A stretch of 64,000 nt of DNA, from contig JBFLZW010000022.1 of NCBI GenBank assembly GCA_040755755.1, forward strand, positions 175,654 to 239,653. Direction: 5' to 3'. Shown one piece after another: positions 24,461-33,502 of the stretch. Below the pieces are notes generated by a model. That model saw nothing but the letters and a program-made list of their open reading frames with translations. It was not told the origin of the DNA and did no database searches. How positions within the stretch are numbered: position 1 is the stretch's first letter; each line of letters begins with the position of its first letter. The position numbers and the translations under genes are program-made. This DNA is from a bacterium (GTDB taxonomy: Bacteria > SZUA-182 > DTGQ01).

Positions 24461-25009
24461 ATGGAGGAGAGAAAAGTGCAGGAAAGAAAAGGTGTAGTTA
24501 CTGTTCGTGGAAAACCGGCTACGCTTCTTGGCGCGGATCTGAAAGTCGGAGACAAGGCACCCGATTTCAAAGCCCTGAGCTGCATCACCCTTATTGACCA
24601 GGAGCCAAAGGAAGTCAGCATGAAGGACTTTACCGGGAAAACAGTGCTTATCAGTGCAACCCCGTCGCTTGATACGCCTGTCTGTGATTTACAGGTCAGG
24701 AGATTGAATCAGGAAGCGGTAACTTTTCCGCAAAATGTGGCCATGATCAATATCAGCATGGATCTTCCCTTTGCGGCCAAAAGGTTTTGCGCAACCGCAG
24801 GCATTGAAAATGTGGAGGTCCTGTCGGATCATCGGGACGCATCCTTCGGCCTGGCCTATGGAGTGTTGATCAAAGAGCTCAGGCTCCTGGCCCGTTCGAT
24901 TTTTGTCATCGACCAGAAAGGCATTATCCGCTATAAGGAAATAGTCCCGGATACGACCAAGCACCCCGATTACGATCGTGCCCTTGAGGCAGTGAGAAGC
25001 ATGCTGTAA
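24461..25009 (+). CDS. tpx: Thiol peroxidase (Tpx, atypical 2-Cys peroxiredoxin)
   Basis: Tpx reduces hydroperoxides with thioredoxin. The peroxidatic Cys is in ATPSLDTPVCD (about residue 75) and the resolving Cys in KRFCATAGI (about 109). Other marks are KVGDKAPDF, NISMDLPFAAKRF, DHRDASFGLAYGV and FVIDQKGIIRYKEIV. ATG 24461 has GAGGA upstream; GTG 24476, with GGAGGAG just before it, would give a family-typical N-terminus and is equally possible. A strong hairpin terminator follows. Confidence 0.92.
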   Translation: MEERKVQERKGVVTVRGKPATLLGADLKVGDKAPDFKALSCITLIDQEPKEVSMKDFTGKTVLISATPSLDTPVCDLQVRRLNQEAVTFPQNVAMINISMDLPFAAKRFCATAGIENVEVLSDHRDASFGLAYGVLIKELRLLARSIFVIDQKGIIRYKEIVPDTTKHPDYDRALEAVRSML

Positions 25010-25015
25010 ATAATT

Positions 25016-25058
25016 GTGCGTGGTGCGTTTTTTCCCACACCACGCACTTTCTTTCTTT
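25016..25058. terminator. Bidirectional Rho-independent terminator
   Basis: The stem GTGCGTGGTG (25016-25025) pairs with CACCACGCAC (25038-25047) around a T-rich loop, followed by TTTCTTTCTTT. It lies between convergent tpx and the M6 protease and could serve both. Confidence 0.8.
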
Positions 25059-25066
25059 AAATCAGG

Positions 25067-26470
25067 TTAATTCCCCCCGCTGATGTAAAAGTCAGCAGCC
25101 ATTGTCGGTGCCGAGCTACTGATATTCTTTATGGCAACCTGGGTCTTTTGGCCATTATAATCCGTGCTGTTCGGAGTGCTGTTCTGGTTGAAATTCCTTC
25201 TGCCCCTGGTTCCCGGCCAGGGATCGCCGCCATCGCCGCCATTTGTGCCATTGTTCAGGTCATAATCACCGTCGGCCTGCTCGACATCCACCTTATAGTG
25301 GGCCGGATTATCCTGCCGCTTGACCTGATTATCGACATGATAGATCAGGAGGCCATCTCCGGGCAGGCTGTCATCAAAGGACACCTTTTGCCGGTTTTCC
25401 ACCAGGAAATACTGAGTCCCCACCTCCCCGTTCGTCCACACAAGGAATATGGAACCCTGAGTTTCCACCTGAGGTATATTTACCGCGGTCTGGTTCGATT
25501 TGAGGACAAAAGGAGTCACCCAGCCAAGCTGTACTTTCGACCAGGCGCAAAAATGAGCTGGCCGGGAACCCGAAGGGTTTCCGTTCCAGCTTCCTCCACC
25601 CATCACTCCCCAGTTTCCGATGCCTTCTCCCCCGCTGTGGCCCACGTCATACAAATCCGGAAGGCCCAGTTCATGGCCGTATTCGTGGCAGAAAACTCCG
25701 ATCGTGCTGTCACCCGGGCTTCTGGTATACTCAGGCTCCATAGAATAGCCTCTGAATCTCATGCCATCCAGAACAGGCGGATGTTCCATCTCCCACCGGT
25801 GTGACCAGATGTAAGCATCGGGATTGGTTGAAGCCTCCGCGCATGCTCCGGCATGGAGAATAAAGAGGCTGTCCACCTCGCCATCTCCGTTATTATCGTA
25901 TAGTCGGTAATCGACATAGGGGTCAGCGGCTATGACAGCATCTTCGGCAAGCTTCTGGGCATTGGTCGGGTAGGAACCCAACCCCGATTGTCCGCCGAGG
26001 TAATAGCTATAGGTATGCGGCATCCTGAGCCAGTCGGAAGGTGTCCCGGTTGTGCCGTTCACATCACCTGTAAGATCAAACTGGCGGTAGGATACCTCCT
26101 GATAATAATCCCTCATGCTGCCTGTCGGATAGGTTCCCAGACTGAACAGCATCTTCCGGTATTGATCCTGGCTGGTCCGCCCCAGATTATCGGGAAAATC
26201 CACCAGCAGTACCAGCGCCCGAAAGGAGCCTGAAGGTGCAGTCAGCATCCCTGGAGCATCAAGCCGGGGGGAGCGCTCTTTCGCCTGCCGGTATATTTCC
26301 AGGGCCCGGACCCTTACTCCGGTTTTCAGGTCAGGGTGCACGGGCATGGCCAAAACACAGGATACCCGGCAAAATATTGCAGCAGGCAGGAACACGGCCA
26401 GGAGAATCCCGGCCAGGGCAGGGATTGAGGCCGCTGTCCGATGGCAGGCTCTTTGGATTATGCTTATCAT
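25067..26470 (-). CDS. Secreted M6-family metalloprotease
   Basis: ATG 26470 starts a long signal peptide (ALAGILLAVFLPAA). The catalytic zinc motif HEYGHELGLPDLYD is near residue 262, followed by NWGVMGGGSWNG, the M6 (immune inhibitor A-like) continuation with the Met-turn. Upstream blocks typical of the family are ALVLLVDFPDN, GSMRDYYQEVSYRQF and LFILHAGACAEAS. The C-terminal portion has a DGLLIYHVD segment. It probably degrades extracellular protein. The gene follows the membrane protein at 26478 in the same direction with only 7 nt between them. Confidence 0.9.
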   Translation of the reverse strand: MISIIQRACHRTAASIPALAGILLAVFLPAAIFCRVSCVLAMPVHPDLKTGVRVRALEIYRQAKERSPRLDAPGMLTAPSGSFRALVLLVDFPDNLGRTSQDQYRKMLFSLGTYPTGSMRDYYQEVSYRQFDLTGDVNGTTGTPSDWLRMPHTYSYYLGGQSGLGSYPTNAQKLAEDAVIAADPYVDYRLYDNNGDGEVDSLFILHAGACAEASTNPDAYIWSHRWEMEHPPVLDGMRFRGYSMEPEYTRSPGDSTIGVFCHEYGHELGLPDLYDVGHSGGEGIGNWGVMGGGSWNGNPSGSRPAHFCAWSKVQLGWVTPFVLKSNQTAVNIPQVETQGSIFLVWTNGEVGTQYFLVENRQKVSFDDSLPGDGLLIYHVDNQVKRQDNPAHYKVDVEQADGDYDLNNGTNGGDGGDPWPGTRGRRNFNQNSTPNSTDYNGQKTQVAIKNISSSAPTMAADFYISGGN

Positions 26471-26477
26471 TTGTCTC

Positions 26478-27371
26478 TCACCGTGAACCATTATTTTCCA
26501 CCTCGCTTTCCTGAGGGACCCGCTCAAGGTCGGAAATAACCCAGGTGAGTCTGCCGTTACCCGGATACAGGCTCGCTTCAGCCTCTATGATATCTCCGGT
26601 TACAAGATAATAGGCCAGAAGATTCCTGCTGTTACGCGGTTCAGTAGGTACAAATGTATCTTTTTCATAGACATACTCCGGCCTGGCGGTAATGGTTACT
26701 CCAGGTCCAAGAAAATTGTAAAAATCGCCGATGTCCCTGGACTCCATAACCCTGAGAGTCAGCTCGACCTGGGGGTAATCCTTCCTCTCAACTTTCAACA
26801 CACTGCCGGTTATCCTGCTCTTGTTGGGAGCTATCGGGGCAGGCGATGGAGAAACCACCGGCCCGAACACAGGCTCCTGCCCGGCGATGCGGGTAATGTC
26901 CGTTATTGACCAGTTCAGGTTTCCGGGGCCGCCCTTAGCCCAGGCCATAGCTCTGAACCGGTCTTTGGGGAATAGGTAATAGGCCTGAAAATTCCGGATA
27001 TTCTGCGGATCGGTCAATACGATTTGCCGGGCACCGGCACGATACTCATAGACATACTGCGGAGAAGCCTCGATTGTCCTGCCCGGCTCAAGGAGATTAT
27101 TGAACTCGCTGATATCCCTGGATTCAATGATCTGAAGGGTAAGGTGCACGATCGGAAAGTCACCTTTTTCAACGCCTTCAACTTCAGCCATAATCTCACT
27201 CCTGTTCGGAGCCACTGGAACTGCGGCACTCCCGTGAAGTATATTCATTCTCCTTTGAATCTGCTCTTCGGAAAGATTGCTCCGGTGATTCACGAGACAT
27301 ATCAGCATAGCCGCGGCCAGAACCAGCAGCAGACTTCCGATGGACAGAAGGATAAGCTGTCTTTTATTCAT
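26478..27371 (-). CDS. Membrane-anchored protein with two tandem copies of an unknown domain
   Basis: ATG 27371 has GGAGG 12 nt upstream. Residues 6-26 form a membrane anchor. The rest is an internal duplication: APNRSEIMAEVEGVEKGDFP / APNKSRITGSVLKVERKDYP, ESRDISEF / ESRDIGDF, PQYVYEY / PEYVYEK, and LNWSITDITRI / LTWVISDLERV. Each copy is about 105 residues. No family is recognised. It is in a likely operon with the M6 protease, so a role in its secretion, anchoring or control is possible. Confidence 0.65.
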   Translation of the reverse strand: MNKRQLILLSIGSLLLVLAAAMLICLVNHRSNLSEEQIQRRMNILHGSAAVPVAPNRSEIMAEVEGVEKGDFPIVHLTLQIIESRDISEFNNLLEPGRTIEASPQYVYEYRAGARQIVLTDPQNIRNFQAYYLFPKDRFRAMAWAKGGPGNLNWSITDITRIAGQEPVFGPVVSPSPAPIAPNKSRITGSVLKVERKDYPQVELTLRVMESRDIGDFYNFLGPGVTITARPEYVYEKDTFVPTEPRNSRNLLAYYLVTGDIIEAEASLYPGNGRLTWVISDLERVPQESEVENNGSR

Positions 27372-27598
27372 GATAGTTACAACCTCCATATTTCAAGAGA
27401 AGGCTCTCGATTTCGACAGAAAGCTCCTGATTCCACGGAGCTCGTAATAGTGCACAGGGCACTGTTCAGAAGTCTATCGGAAGTCAGGAGGGAAAGATCT
27501 GCACTGTGATTCCTGATCCTTCAGGAGCTGAAGGATACAAAGGGAACATGCGGGCGAGAATTATTTTGGGATTATTCGTTCACTGCTTTCGTTGTACT
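27372..27598. other. Gap between two minus-strand operons
   Basis: No gene is supported. Sequence composition shifts toward AT at its right side, where the defence-like cassette begins. Confidence 0.4.
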
Positions 27599-28405
27599 TT
27601 ACCATCCTCCAACTGCATGCCAAGTCTCTTCGGCTGCATTATCAATCCAGTCTGGAAAGTGTTCATCAAGGTAATCGACAACGGTAGCACCTATTTGCTC
27701 CTGCACATCGAGAATCTCTCTGGCGATTCGTATAACACCAGGGCCGCACTTTACTGGTCCTTCAGGTACAGTTGTCCAGTGAAACAATTCCTTAATAACG
27801 CTTTGAAGTGAACGGCACGCCCAACAGATGCGATCACGAACAACATCGCAATCTGCTGAACTCAGACACTCCGCAGCACCTCGTGCCACAGCCTCGTATA
27901 AAAGTGGCACTGGTAAACGGAAAGGCTCAATGACCATGATGCTCCACAGTATAGCAAAGTATCTGCATTCATCGCGCAGGTTTGAGCCGGTAAGCAAGAA
28001 GCGAAGGACTGGCGTTTGGGCCAAGTAAGGCTGGCTTCCCTGGAGGAAGTCGAGACATTTCCCGTTGAATATAAGTAGCTCATTTTTCGGGACTTCAGTG
28101 CTCAGGTGCTTGAGTTCCCACTGCGTAACGCACGCACTGGAATGTATGATCCCATCAACTTCATGAGGTAAACGAGATGCACTTCTATTTCCTGCTACTG
28201 TTCGTGCCCCGGCCTTTTCACAAAGATGGATACTGCGGCTACGGCAGAGTTTGTAAAAGAGTTGTTCAAAATTCCTGCCGCGTTGTGCTCCACAGCCGGT
28301 CAGTCCTCCAACCTCAATGAGGGCATAAGCCCGGGCAACAATATCCAGGAGATTTGGAGATAAGAGTGGATTAAATTCTCGAAGTACTGGTTTGAACCAC
28401 CACAC
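27599..28405 (-). CDS. Putative PD-(D/E)XK nuclease, third gene of a candidate defence cassette
   Basis: The 268-aa protein has the ordered acidic/Lys pattern of restriction-like folds: GRNFEQLFYKL (Glu47), LPHEVDGII (Asp84) and QWELKHLS (Glu97-x-Lys99). The rest is alpha-helical and unrecognised. The start is GTG 28405, with GGTGG just ahead. It sits 11 nt after the ATPase stop in a three-gene minus-strand unit. It is expected to be the effector that cuts nucleic acid, with the ATPase and winged-helix protein as sensor or regulator. No known named system was matched by eye. Confidence 0.6.
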   Translation of the reverse strand: MWWFKPVLREFNPLLSPNLLDIVARAYALIEVGGLTGCGAQRGRNFEQLFYKLCRSRSIHLCEKAGARTVAGNRSASRLPHEVDGIIHSSACVTQWELKHLSTEVPKNELLIFNGKCLDFLQGSQPYLAQTPVLRFLLTGSNLRDECRYFAILWSIMVIEPFRLPVPLLYEAVARGAAECLSSADCDVVRDRICWACRSLQSVIKELFHWTTVPEGPVKCGPGVIRIAREILDVQEQIGATVVDYLDEHFPDWIDNAAEETWHAVGGW

Positions 28406-28416
28406 GACTCCACCTG

Positions 28417-29730
28417 TCAGGCAAGTCGATCATAATTCATGACGGGTCCACTTTCACCATCTATCTCACGGACTGAAGAGACCAACTTTTCCAGTTTCGG
28501 TTTCACAAATGAGTCGTCAATTTGGGGCTGACGTTCATTTTTTCCAAGATCGAGTAATCCATAAAGTACACTAAGATAATTACGTGGCTTAGGTTTAGTG
28601 GCTTCCCATACCTGCTTCAGGGCTGAATCAGTAAATGGGTAAATACCTCCCTGGCGAGTCGGCAGGGCAACAGATGCATCATTCAGACAGCGATCAGCAA
28701 GCAGACGTGCTGAATCAAAAGTCTCCAGACCCTTGAGAACAACTACAACCGATGCATTTAAAGGATCATCTGGATGAAGCGATCGAAGATCTTCGTGTGT
28801 CCAGGCAACACTCAACCGTTCCCATGCTATGGGATGAAGCTGAAATACAAAGGAAGCACGGGAAGAGAAAGGCTCAGTTTCAAGAAGGGCGTCCCTGATA
28901 ATCTTAACGTTCTTCAGTATCTTACCGGAGTTGGCATTTGCGGTAAAATCTTCAACCTGATCGATAAAAAAGGTAAGATGCTCGATCCCCGCAAGTTCCG
29001 TAAATATAACAAGTAGTTGTAAATACTTAAGGCCATTACGATCGTGGTGCCAGGTACCAACTTCATCTACAAGAAATCGTTGAAGTTCATCGGTATCGGG
29101 TGACGCCAAAAGGAAGAGATAATCCTCAAGTAGATTTCGTATATCAATCGGTACAGCAAAACTACGAACCTTCTCTCGCACTGAAGCAACAAGAGCATCT
29201 CTTTCATTGACTGCTGATGCTTTCCCCTGAGCAATCAAGCGCGCTGCGGCTAATTCAAAAAGTCGCTGATGCACGCTCTCTCCGGACGCATCTTTCCCAC
29301 GGAGGATAAATCGGGCAAGATGGAAAGCAACAGCATCAATACTTGCAATTCCCCCATAGGCTTTGGCGTTAAAAGAAGCATAACTTGCAAGGACTGGATT
29401 AGCCTGTGCATCCTCCTCAGATACACCAAGACCTACCAAGGTGCTTCGACCCAAGTCACAGTTTATGAGTTTCGCCTCTTCTCCCATGAGCGTTGATTTG
29501 CCAAATCCACGTGCCTCCGGATCACCAGGTACAATTGACCACACTGCACCGATGAGGGGTTGTCCGTTCTCAAGAGGTGCAAGAATAAATTTCCGGAGGA
29601 ACTCTTCTCTCTGATGTCCAAACATTTCAGGTACATAGATGCCCTGTGTATCCTCGCTGTATGTTGCCCTGCCCGGAAAAGGGTTCTTCTTAAGACCGTA
29701 TTGAGTTTCGTAATATGATTTCAGCAGCAT
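28417..29730 (-). CDS. P-loop ATPase of the candidate defence cassette
   Basis: ATG 29730 is preferred (AAGGAG 8 nt upstream). The N-terminus YGLKKNPFPG recalls ExeA/TniB-type AAA ATPases. The Walker A-like loop is ARGFGKST (residues 73-80), with the leading Gly replaced. Walker B-like LTFFIDQVEDF is near residue 255. A further conserved-looking block is FQLHPIAWERL, possibly sensor-1. The C-terminal quarter is helical (LLADRCLNDASVA, KPRNYLSVLYGLL), as in a lid or winged-helix region of AAA proteins. It overlaps the upstream wHTH gene by about 41 nt, so it is translationally linked. Confidence 0.7.
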   Translation of the reverse strand: MLLKSYYETQYGLKKNPFPGRATYSEDTQGIYVPEMFGHQREEFLRKFILAPLENGQPLIGAVWSIVPGDPEARGFGKSTLMGEEAKLINCDLGRSTLVGLGVSEEDAQANPVLASYASFNAKAYGGIASIDAVAFHLARFILRGKDASGESVHQRLFELAAARLIAQGKASAVNERDALVASVREKVRSFAVPIDIRNLLEDYLFLLASPDTDELQRFLVDEVGTWHHDRNGLKYLQLLVIFTELAGIEHLTFFIDQVEDFTANANSGKILKNVKIIRDALLETEPFSSRASFVFQLHPIAWERLSVAWTHEDLRSLHPDDPLNASVVVVLKGLETFDSARLLADRCLNDASVALPTRQGGIYPFTDSALKQVWEATKPKPRNYLSVLYGLLDLGKNERQPQIDDSFVKPKLEKLVSSVREIDGESGPVMNYDRLA

Positions 29731-30895
29731 GTTCATTCTCCTTAGGTACGCTGATCTTGATCAGGCCGATCCGTTTATTGCCGATTGATACATAGTCTTC
29801 ACCTGGAGGCGGCGGTTTAAAAGGTAGTTCTGTGTAAATGACTAAACTACTCGCTTGACCTGCGTGAATAATATCTTCTAAGCAGAGGTTGAAGACACGG
29901 GGTTGGATTCCCAACCCAAGGCAAACTAAGGCGCGAAGCGAATAGGCATCGACATAACCTCCCTGAGTACCTGCAAGGTGATAATAGCTCTGCCAAAGTG
30001 CATGCTCAAAATTACCCTGCGCAAAAGTCCTTCCGTGGTGAACCACCTGTTTTACAGGTACTTGCTCATTCAGTATATCTGGCCGAAACTCGCACGTGGC
30101 GAATACTATGCGCCCATCAAAATCGGGATGCGAGGAAGTCCATGATGCTGAGAAAAAATTTTGAGACACTTTAATTAAGTGCTGAAAAGTTACTGTGTCA
30201 AAGGGCAGTTCTTCTGCCGCCAGAAACGAGGGGATAACGACACCATCTTCAATAGCATCAATCCTTTTCTTCGGATCAAGGTCGTTCAGTGAAAACTTGG
30301 CACTCAGATATTCTATGCGCTCATGGACTACTTGAGAAAATATCTCTCTCTTACTTTTCTCAAAACCAATTGCTTCAAGCCGAGTCATGCAGCTCACTAT
30401 AACGCGTTCCGCAACATGCTCACCTTGCGCCTGGCTAGGGTTTAATTGCTTTATACTTGTAATATCTGGTATGTAGAGCGGGCCACGGAGCAAGCGTGTC
30501 ATAAGGATTCGAAAGTATGGATGTTCATTCATCCACGTAATTAAGAGTTCATCGAAAGCTCGCTCTGAGTTATCTAAGTACAGACGAGCAAGAGTATATC
30601 CGCGATCAGTCAATTTACACGGGGTTTCACGCAGGCAGCTTACTTCAGATCGTTTACGTGGCAAGACGCCGATTGTTGCGTAGCCAAGCCTCTGAAGGTC
30701 AGAAAGAGCGTCGCGAGCGGCCGTCCACATGGCCTCGCGGGAGGCAGGTGCTCGACGTACCGATCTTTGATGCAAATGCTGGCGTACCTGATCGAATGTA
30801 TAAATACTATCTGATCCAGAAAGCAGGGCAGCAACCTCAAGTATCTGCTCAATGGTCACGCGCGGGATCGAGTCAGTAATTTTTTCTCCACACAT
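29690..30895 (-). CDS. Winged-helix-like protein, first gene of the candidate defence cassette
   Basis: The 401-aa protein starts at ATG 30895. Its N-terminal third looks like a winged helix (VTIEQILEVAALLSG, then WTAARDALSDLQRLGYATIG and CKLTDRGYTLARLYL). The middle and C-terminal parts are unrecognised, with IRQ-like SYYHLAGTQGGYVDAYSLRAL and a final beta-rich part with PFKPPPPGED. The coding sequence is AT-richer than the flanking ArsA genes, suggesting transfer. As the first gene of the unit it could bind DNA, either as regulator or as the recognition part of the system. Confidence 0.55.
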   Translation of the reverse strand: MCGEKITDSIPRVTIEQILEVAALLSGSDSIYTFDQVRQHLHQRSVRRAPASREAMWTAARDALSDLQRLGYATIGVLPRKRSEVSCLRETPCKLTDRGYTLARLYLDNSERAFDELLITWMNEHPYFRILMTRLLRGPLYIPDITSIKQLNPSQAQGEHVAERVIVSCMTRLEAIGFEKSKREIFSQVVHERIEYLSAKFSLNDLDPKKRIDAIEDGVVIPSFLAAEELPFDTVTFQHLIKVSQNFFSASWTSSHPDFDGRIVFATCEFRPDILNEQVPVKQVVHHGRTFAQGNFEHALWQSYYHLAGTQGGYVDAYSLRALVCLGLGIQPRVFNLCLEDIIHAGQASSLVIYTELPFKPPPPGEDYVSIGNKRIGLIKISVPKENEHAAEIILRNSIRS

Positions 30896-30960
30896 TATCG
30901 ATTTACCTTGAGAAATTAGTATTATTAAAATAACCTTCCGAATGTAACAACTCTTTTTAT

Positions 30961-30998
30961 GGATATCATATAATGGGAACGTTTGTCAATAACGTTTT
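30961..30998 (-). promoter_or_regulatory. Promoter region of the candidate defence cassette with repeated AACGTT
   Basis: Read on the minus strand, TTGACA (30984-30989) is followed 16-17 nt later by an AT-rich GATATC/ATATCC stretch. Two AACGTT palindromes flank the -35 hexamer (30979-30984 and 30991-30996), a likely operator. The first winged-helix gene is a candidate to bind it. Confidence 0.4.
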
Positions 30999-31039
30999 AA
31001 ATTGATATTAGCCTATTATAGTCTACTGAAGCTAGTTGC

Positions 31040-32020
31040 CTAAACAAACAGCAAATCAGCCGTCCGCGAGAGCATGGGCACGCCTCGGACTTCGGTCTCA
31101 AGGAGCGGCAAAACGGCCCGGACCTGGCCGCCAAACTTCTGCCTGATGCTCTTCATATGCTCATCCTGCATTCTGGCGCGGCTTTGGACAAACTCGGCTG
31201 CGCCTTCCGGTATCATGGACCTGTCGATCATCATGTTGACAATAACACCGCCCACGGGAATCCCAAAGTCATGAAACCACTCCACAAAGCGGGAAATTAC
31301 GGCGATGGGCAGGGCCTCAGGCAGGGTCACGAAAAAGAAGCTGGTCCTGGCCGCATCGGTAAGAAGGACGCGGGCATGCTCCATGCGGTCCCGGAAACCG
31401 GTCAGGTAATCCATCAGGGGATCCGCCTCCTTTTTCCTGCTGAAGGAGAGCATCTCACGCAGGGACCTTGCTTCCTGCCGGGATTTCATCATCTTGTTGA
31501 CCCAGAGACTGTAGACCTTTGACATGCCAAGCAGCCTCCGGGCATTGGCCGTCGGAGCGGTATCGAAGACATAGATCTCGTATTCGTCCCGGAACATGAG
31601 ATCGATCATGTTCTCGAACATGGCCGACTCTTCAAAGGCAGGGTTCATGGTGGCTGACTCCACAAATTCATCCGCCTTGGTCCTGATGTCGGCGAACTTG
31701 AGGAACCACTGGATCTTATCCCTGATTTCCTGCTTGGAGCGGCTGATAGTGTCTTTTGTGTCGATCTCATAGGCAGAGAGATTGGCTGCGCCGGTCACCG
31801 GCGTGGGACGGCCAAAGACATCCTGGGAGAGAAGCCCTGACAGGCTGTGCACCGGGTTGGTCGAGGCCAGCAGGGTCCGCCGGCCATGCCTGGCGTACCA
31901 GAGGGCAGTGGCCCCGGCCATGACGGTTTTTCCTACCCCGCCCTTGCCGCCGAAAAAGATATACTTGAGAGTAGAAATATCCCGGACGTAGGATTTCATT
32001 GATTTATCAATATCACTCAT
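31040..32020 (-). CDS. ArsA/Get3-family ATPase, copy 1 (Asn in switch I)
   Basis: The deviant Walker A FGGKGGVGKT (residues 23-32) marks the ArsA/Get3/MinD class. Switch II is intact as FDTAPTANARRLL (about residue 151). Switch I, normally STDPAHSLSD, reads STNPVHSLSG: Asn55 replaces the Asp. In yeast Get3 the equivalent Asp-to-Asn change blocks ATP hydrolysis (recalled). No CxxC zinc pair and no second ArsA half is present. It follows copy 2 by 43 nt on the same strand. A heterodimer with copy 2, targeting the small hydrophobic proteins encoded upstream, is inferred. Arsenite efflux is unlikely: no arsB, arsR or Cys triad is visible. Confidence 0.82.
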   Translation of the reverse strand: MSDIDKSMKSYVRDISTLKYIFFGGKGGVGKTVMAGATALWYARHGRRTLLASTNPVHSLSGLLSQDVFGRPTPVTGAANLSAYEIDTKDTISRSKQEIRDKIQWFLKFADIRTKADEFVESATMNPAFEESAMFENMIDLMFRDEYEIYVFDTAPTANARRLLGMSKVYSLWVNKMMKSRQEARSLREMLSFSRKKEADPLMDYLTGFRDRMEHARVLLTDAARTSFFFVTLPEALPIAVISRFVEWFHDFGIPVGGVIVNMMIDRSMIPEGAAEFVQSRARMQDEHMKSIRQKFGGQVRAVLPLLETEVRGVPMLSRTADLLFV

Positions 32021-32063
32021 GGTTGTGTCAACTCCTTGGAGAGAGCGTGAGACAGAAGATCGC

Positions 32064-33038
32064 CTAAAAATCGCCGTACATAATATGGGCCAGCTTCTCG
32101 ACCATAGCCAGACCGGTCACATCCCGCTCAAGCTCCGGTACGAAAGCTTTGACCTTGTCGCCGAAGACCTCGCCGATTTTATCCACATAGGTTTTCTGCA
32201 TGGCTATGCGGTGCCTGAGATAACCGGGGATATTCTGCTTGAGCAGTTCATCGGGTATCAGGCGGTTGACCACATACCCGGCAATGGGCACGTAATCGGC
32301 AAAAAGCCGGGCAGCGTTCTGAGTATCGAGAATAATCATTTCCTCCGGCACGACCACGAAGAAAAAGGCGGTCTTTTGCCTGTCCGTGAGGATCTGCGAC
32401 GAGGTATTGATGCGCTGCTTGATGTATACCAGCTCTTCGAGGATTTTATCCTCTTCCGTCTCCTGGCCGCGCTTCATCACCGAAGCCATCCGGTCGTATT
32501 CGGCCATCTCTTCGCGCAGGCTGGTGATCTTGTTGATCCACTCGTCATAGATGCGGGCCATTTTCAGGTAATAGAGCGCATGCCCAAGGGGCACCAGATC
32601 GTAGATGTAGTAATCATAGCTGCCTTCCTTGATAATGTCCACCACCGCGTCAAAAATGGCCGACTCCTCCATTGCCGGTTCCGCACCGGCGGCCTGAAGA
32701 TAATTTTCGATCTCGTCAGGCACTTTGTCAAAGCCGTACATGTCCAGTATCTTCTGGCGGATTTCCTGCTGATACTCCCTGATGCGCCGGTCTGCATCGA
32801 CTTCCTGAGCCCAGAGGTTATCCATGATCTTCACCGGCCCCCGGCCAAAGATATCCTGCTGAAAGATATCAGTCAGACTGGCCTGGGGATCCACGGAGAA
32901 AACCAGCACCTTTTTGCCGGTTTTGGCCAGCCAGTAGGCCGTGGCCGCGGAAAATGTAGTCTTGCCAAGCCCCCCTTTCCCGCCGAACATGATATAGCGG
33001 CGGTCGGGGTTTTGCTCAAAAACTTCTCGTAACGACAT
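32064..33038 (-). CDS. ArsA/Get3-family ATPase, copy 2 (degenerate switch II)
   Basis: ATG 33038 follows AAGGAG. Walker A is FGGKGGLGKTT (residues 18-28) and switch I keeps its Asp (SVDPQASLTD, Asp50). Switch II is altered: IYDLVPLGHALYYL instead of DTAPTGHTLRLL. It shares the QDIFG, AMEESAIFD and C-terminal plan with copy 1 but is clearly diverged. The complementary losses in the two copies suggest an obligate pair. Upstream on the same strand lie a coiled-coil fragment, a repeat block and the two small membrane-protein genes. Confidence 0.82.
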   Translation of the reverse strand: MSLREVFEQNPDRRYIMFGGKGGLGKTTFSAATAYWLAKTGKKVLVFSVDPQASLTDIFQQDIFGRGPVKIMDNLWAQEVDADRRIREYQQEIRQKILDMYGFDKVPDEIENYLQAAGAEPAMEESAIFDAVVDIIKEGSYDYYIYDLVPLGHALYYLKMARIYDEWINKITSLREEMAEYDRMASVMKRGQETEEDKILEELVYIKQRINTSSQILTDRQKTAFFFVVVPEEMIILDTQNAARLFADYVPIAGYVVNRLIPDELLKQNIPGYLRHRIAMQKTYVDKIGEVFGDKVKAFVPELERDVTGLAMVEKLAHIMYGDF

Positions 33039-33060
33039 GGTATTTTTTTCTCCTTGAGGA

Positions 33061-33206
33061 TCACGAGTCCTTGTCAACCAGTTGCTTGCACATTGCCTGA
33101 ATCATATCCTGGGTCTCGATGAATTTTTGATCAATCTTTCTGCCTAACTCATCCATTCGTCTATCAAGCTTTTCATCTAAAGCGGCTATTTCCTCGGCTA
33201 TAAACT
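33061..33206 (-). pseudogene. 3' fragment of a coiled-coil gene
   Basis: A frame bounded by an upstream TAG reads AALDEKLDRRMDELGRKID and FIETQDMIQAM and ends in LVDKDS. It matches the central part of the coiled-coil protein at 33503 (VNEKLDRRTDELDQRIN, ETQAMMVKM). It is a leftover of a duplicated gene, cut by the heptad repeat block on its right. Confidence 0.6.
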
Positions 33207-33221
33207 AAAGCTTATTATACC

Positions 33222-33422
33222 GTGAATAGGTGAATATTGAACTTTTTGCTCAGGAGCCAGGAGTCAGGAGTCAGAAGCCAGAAGTCAGGAGTCAGAAGCC
33301 AGAAGCCAGGAGCTAGAAGCCAGAAGTCAGAAGTCAGAAGCCAGGAGCCAGGAGAAGGTAAAAGAACTCCTCACTTAAGACAGCCCATACCTTCTTCTGA
33401 ATTCTGACTCCTGACTCCTCTG
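33222..33422. repeat. Heptad inverted-repeat element, copy 3
   Basis: It begins with the GTGAATATTGAACTTTTTGC flank also seen at 23412, then a long left arm of CAGGAGT/CAGAAGC/CAGAAGT heptads (33251-33356). The core contains AAGACAGCC, the complement of the core word GGCTGTCTT at 44513, and the right arm (33396-33420) is TTCTGAATTCTGACTCCTGA. It separates the coiled-coil gene from its fragment. Confidence 0.75.
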
Positions 33423-33502
33423 GATCGGTAAGTATGCAGCCCTGATGGAGAATATCGTTGATATACTTTTTGATCGAGATGTTTCCTCTTGGTTTTTGCC
33501 TG

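Noticed and set aside
32019-33032. 337-codon plus-strand frame opposite the second ArsA gene
   Set aside because: Shadow of a well-supported Walker A-containing gene.
31040-33038. Arsenite efflux ATPase function for the ArsA-like pair
   Set aside because: No arsB, arsR, arsD or arsC nearby, no Cys metal triad visible, and each protein is a single ArsA half.
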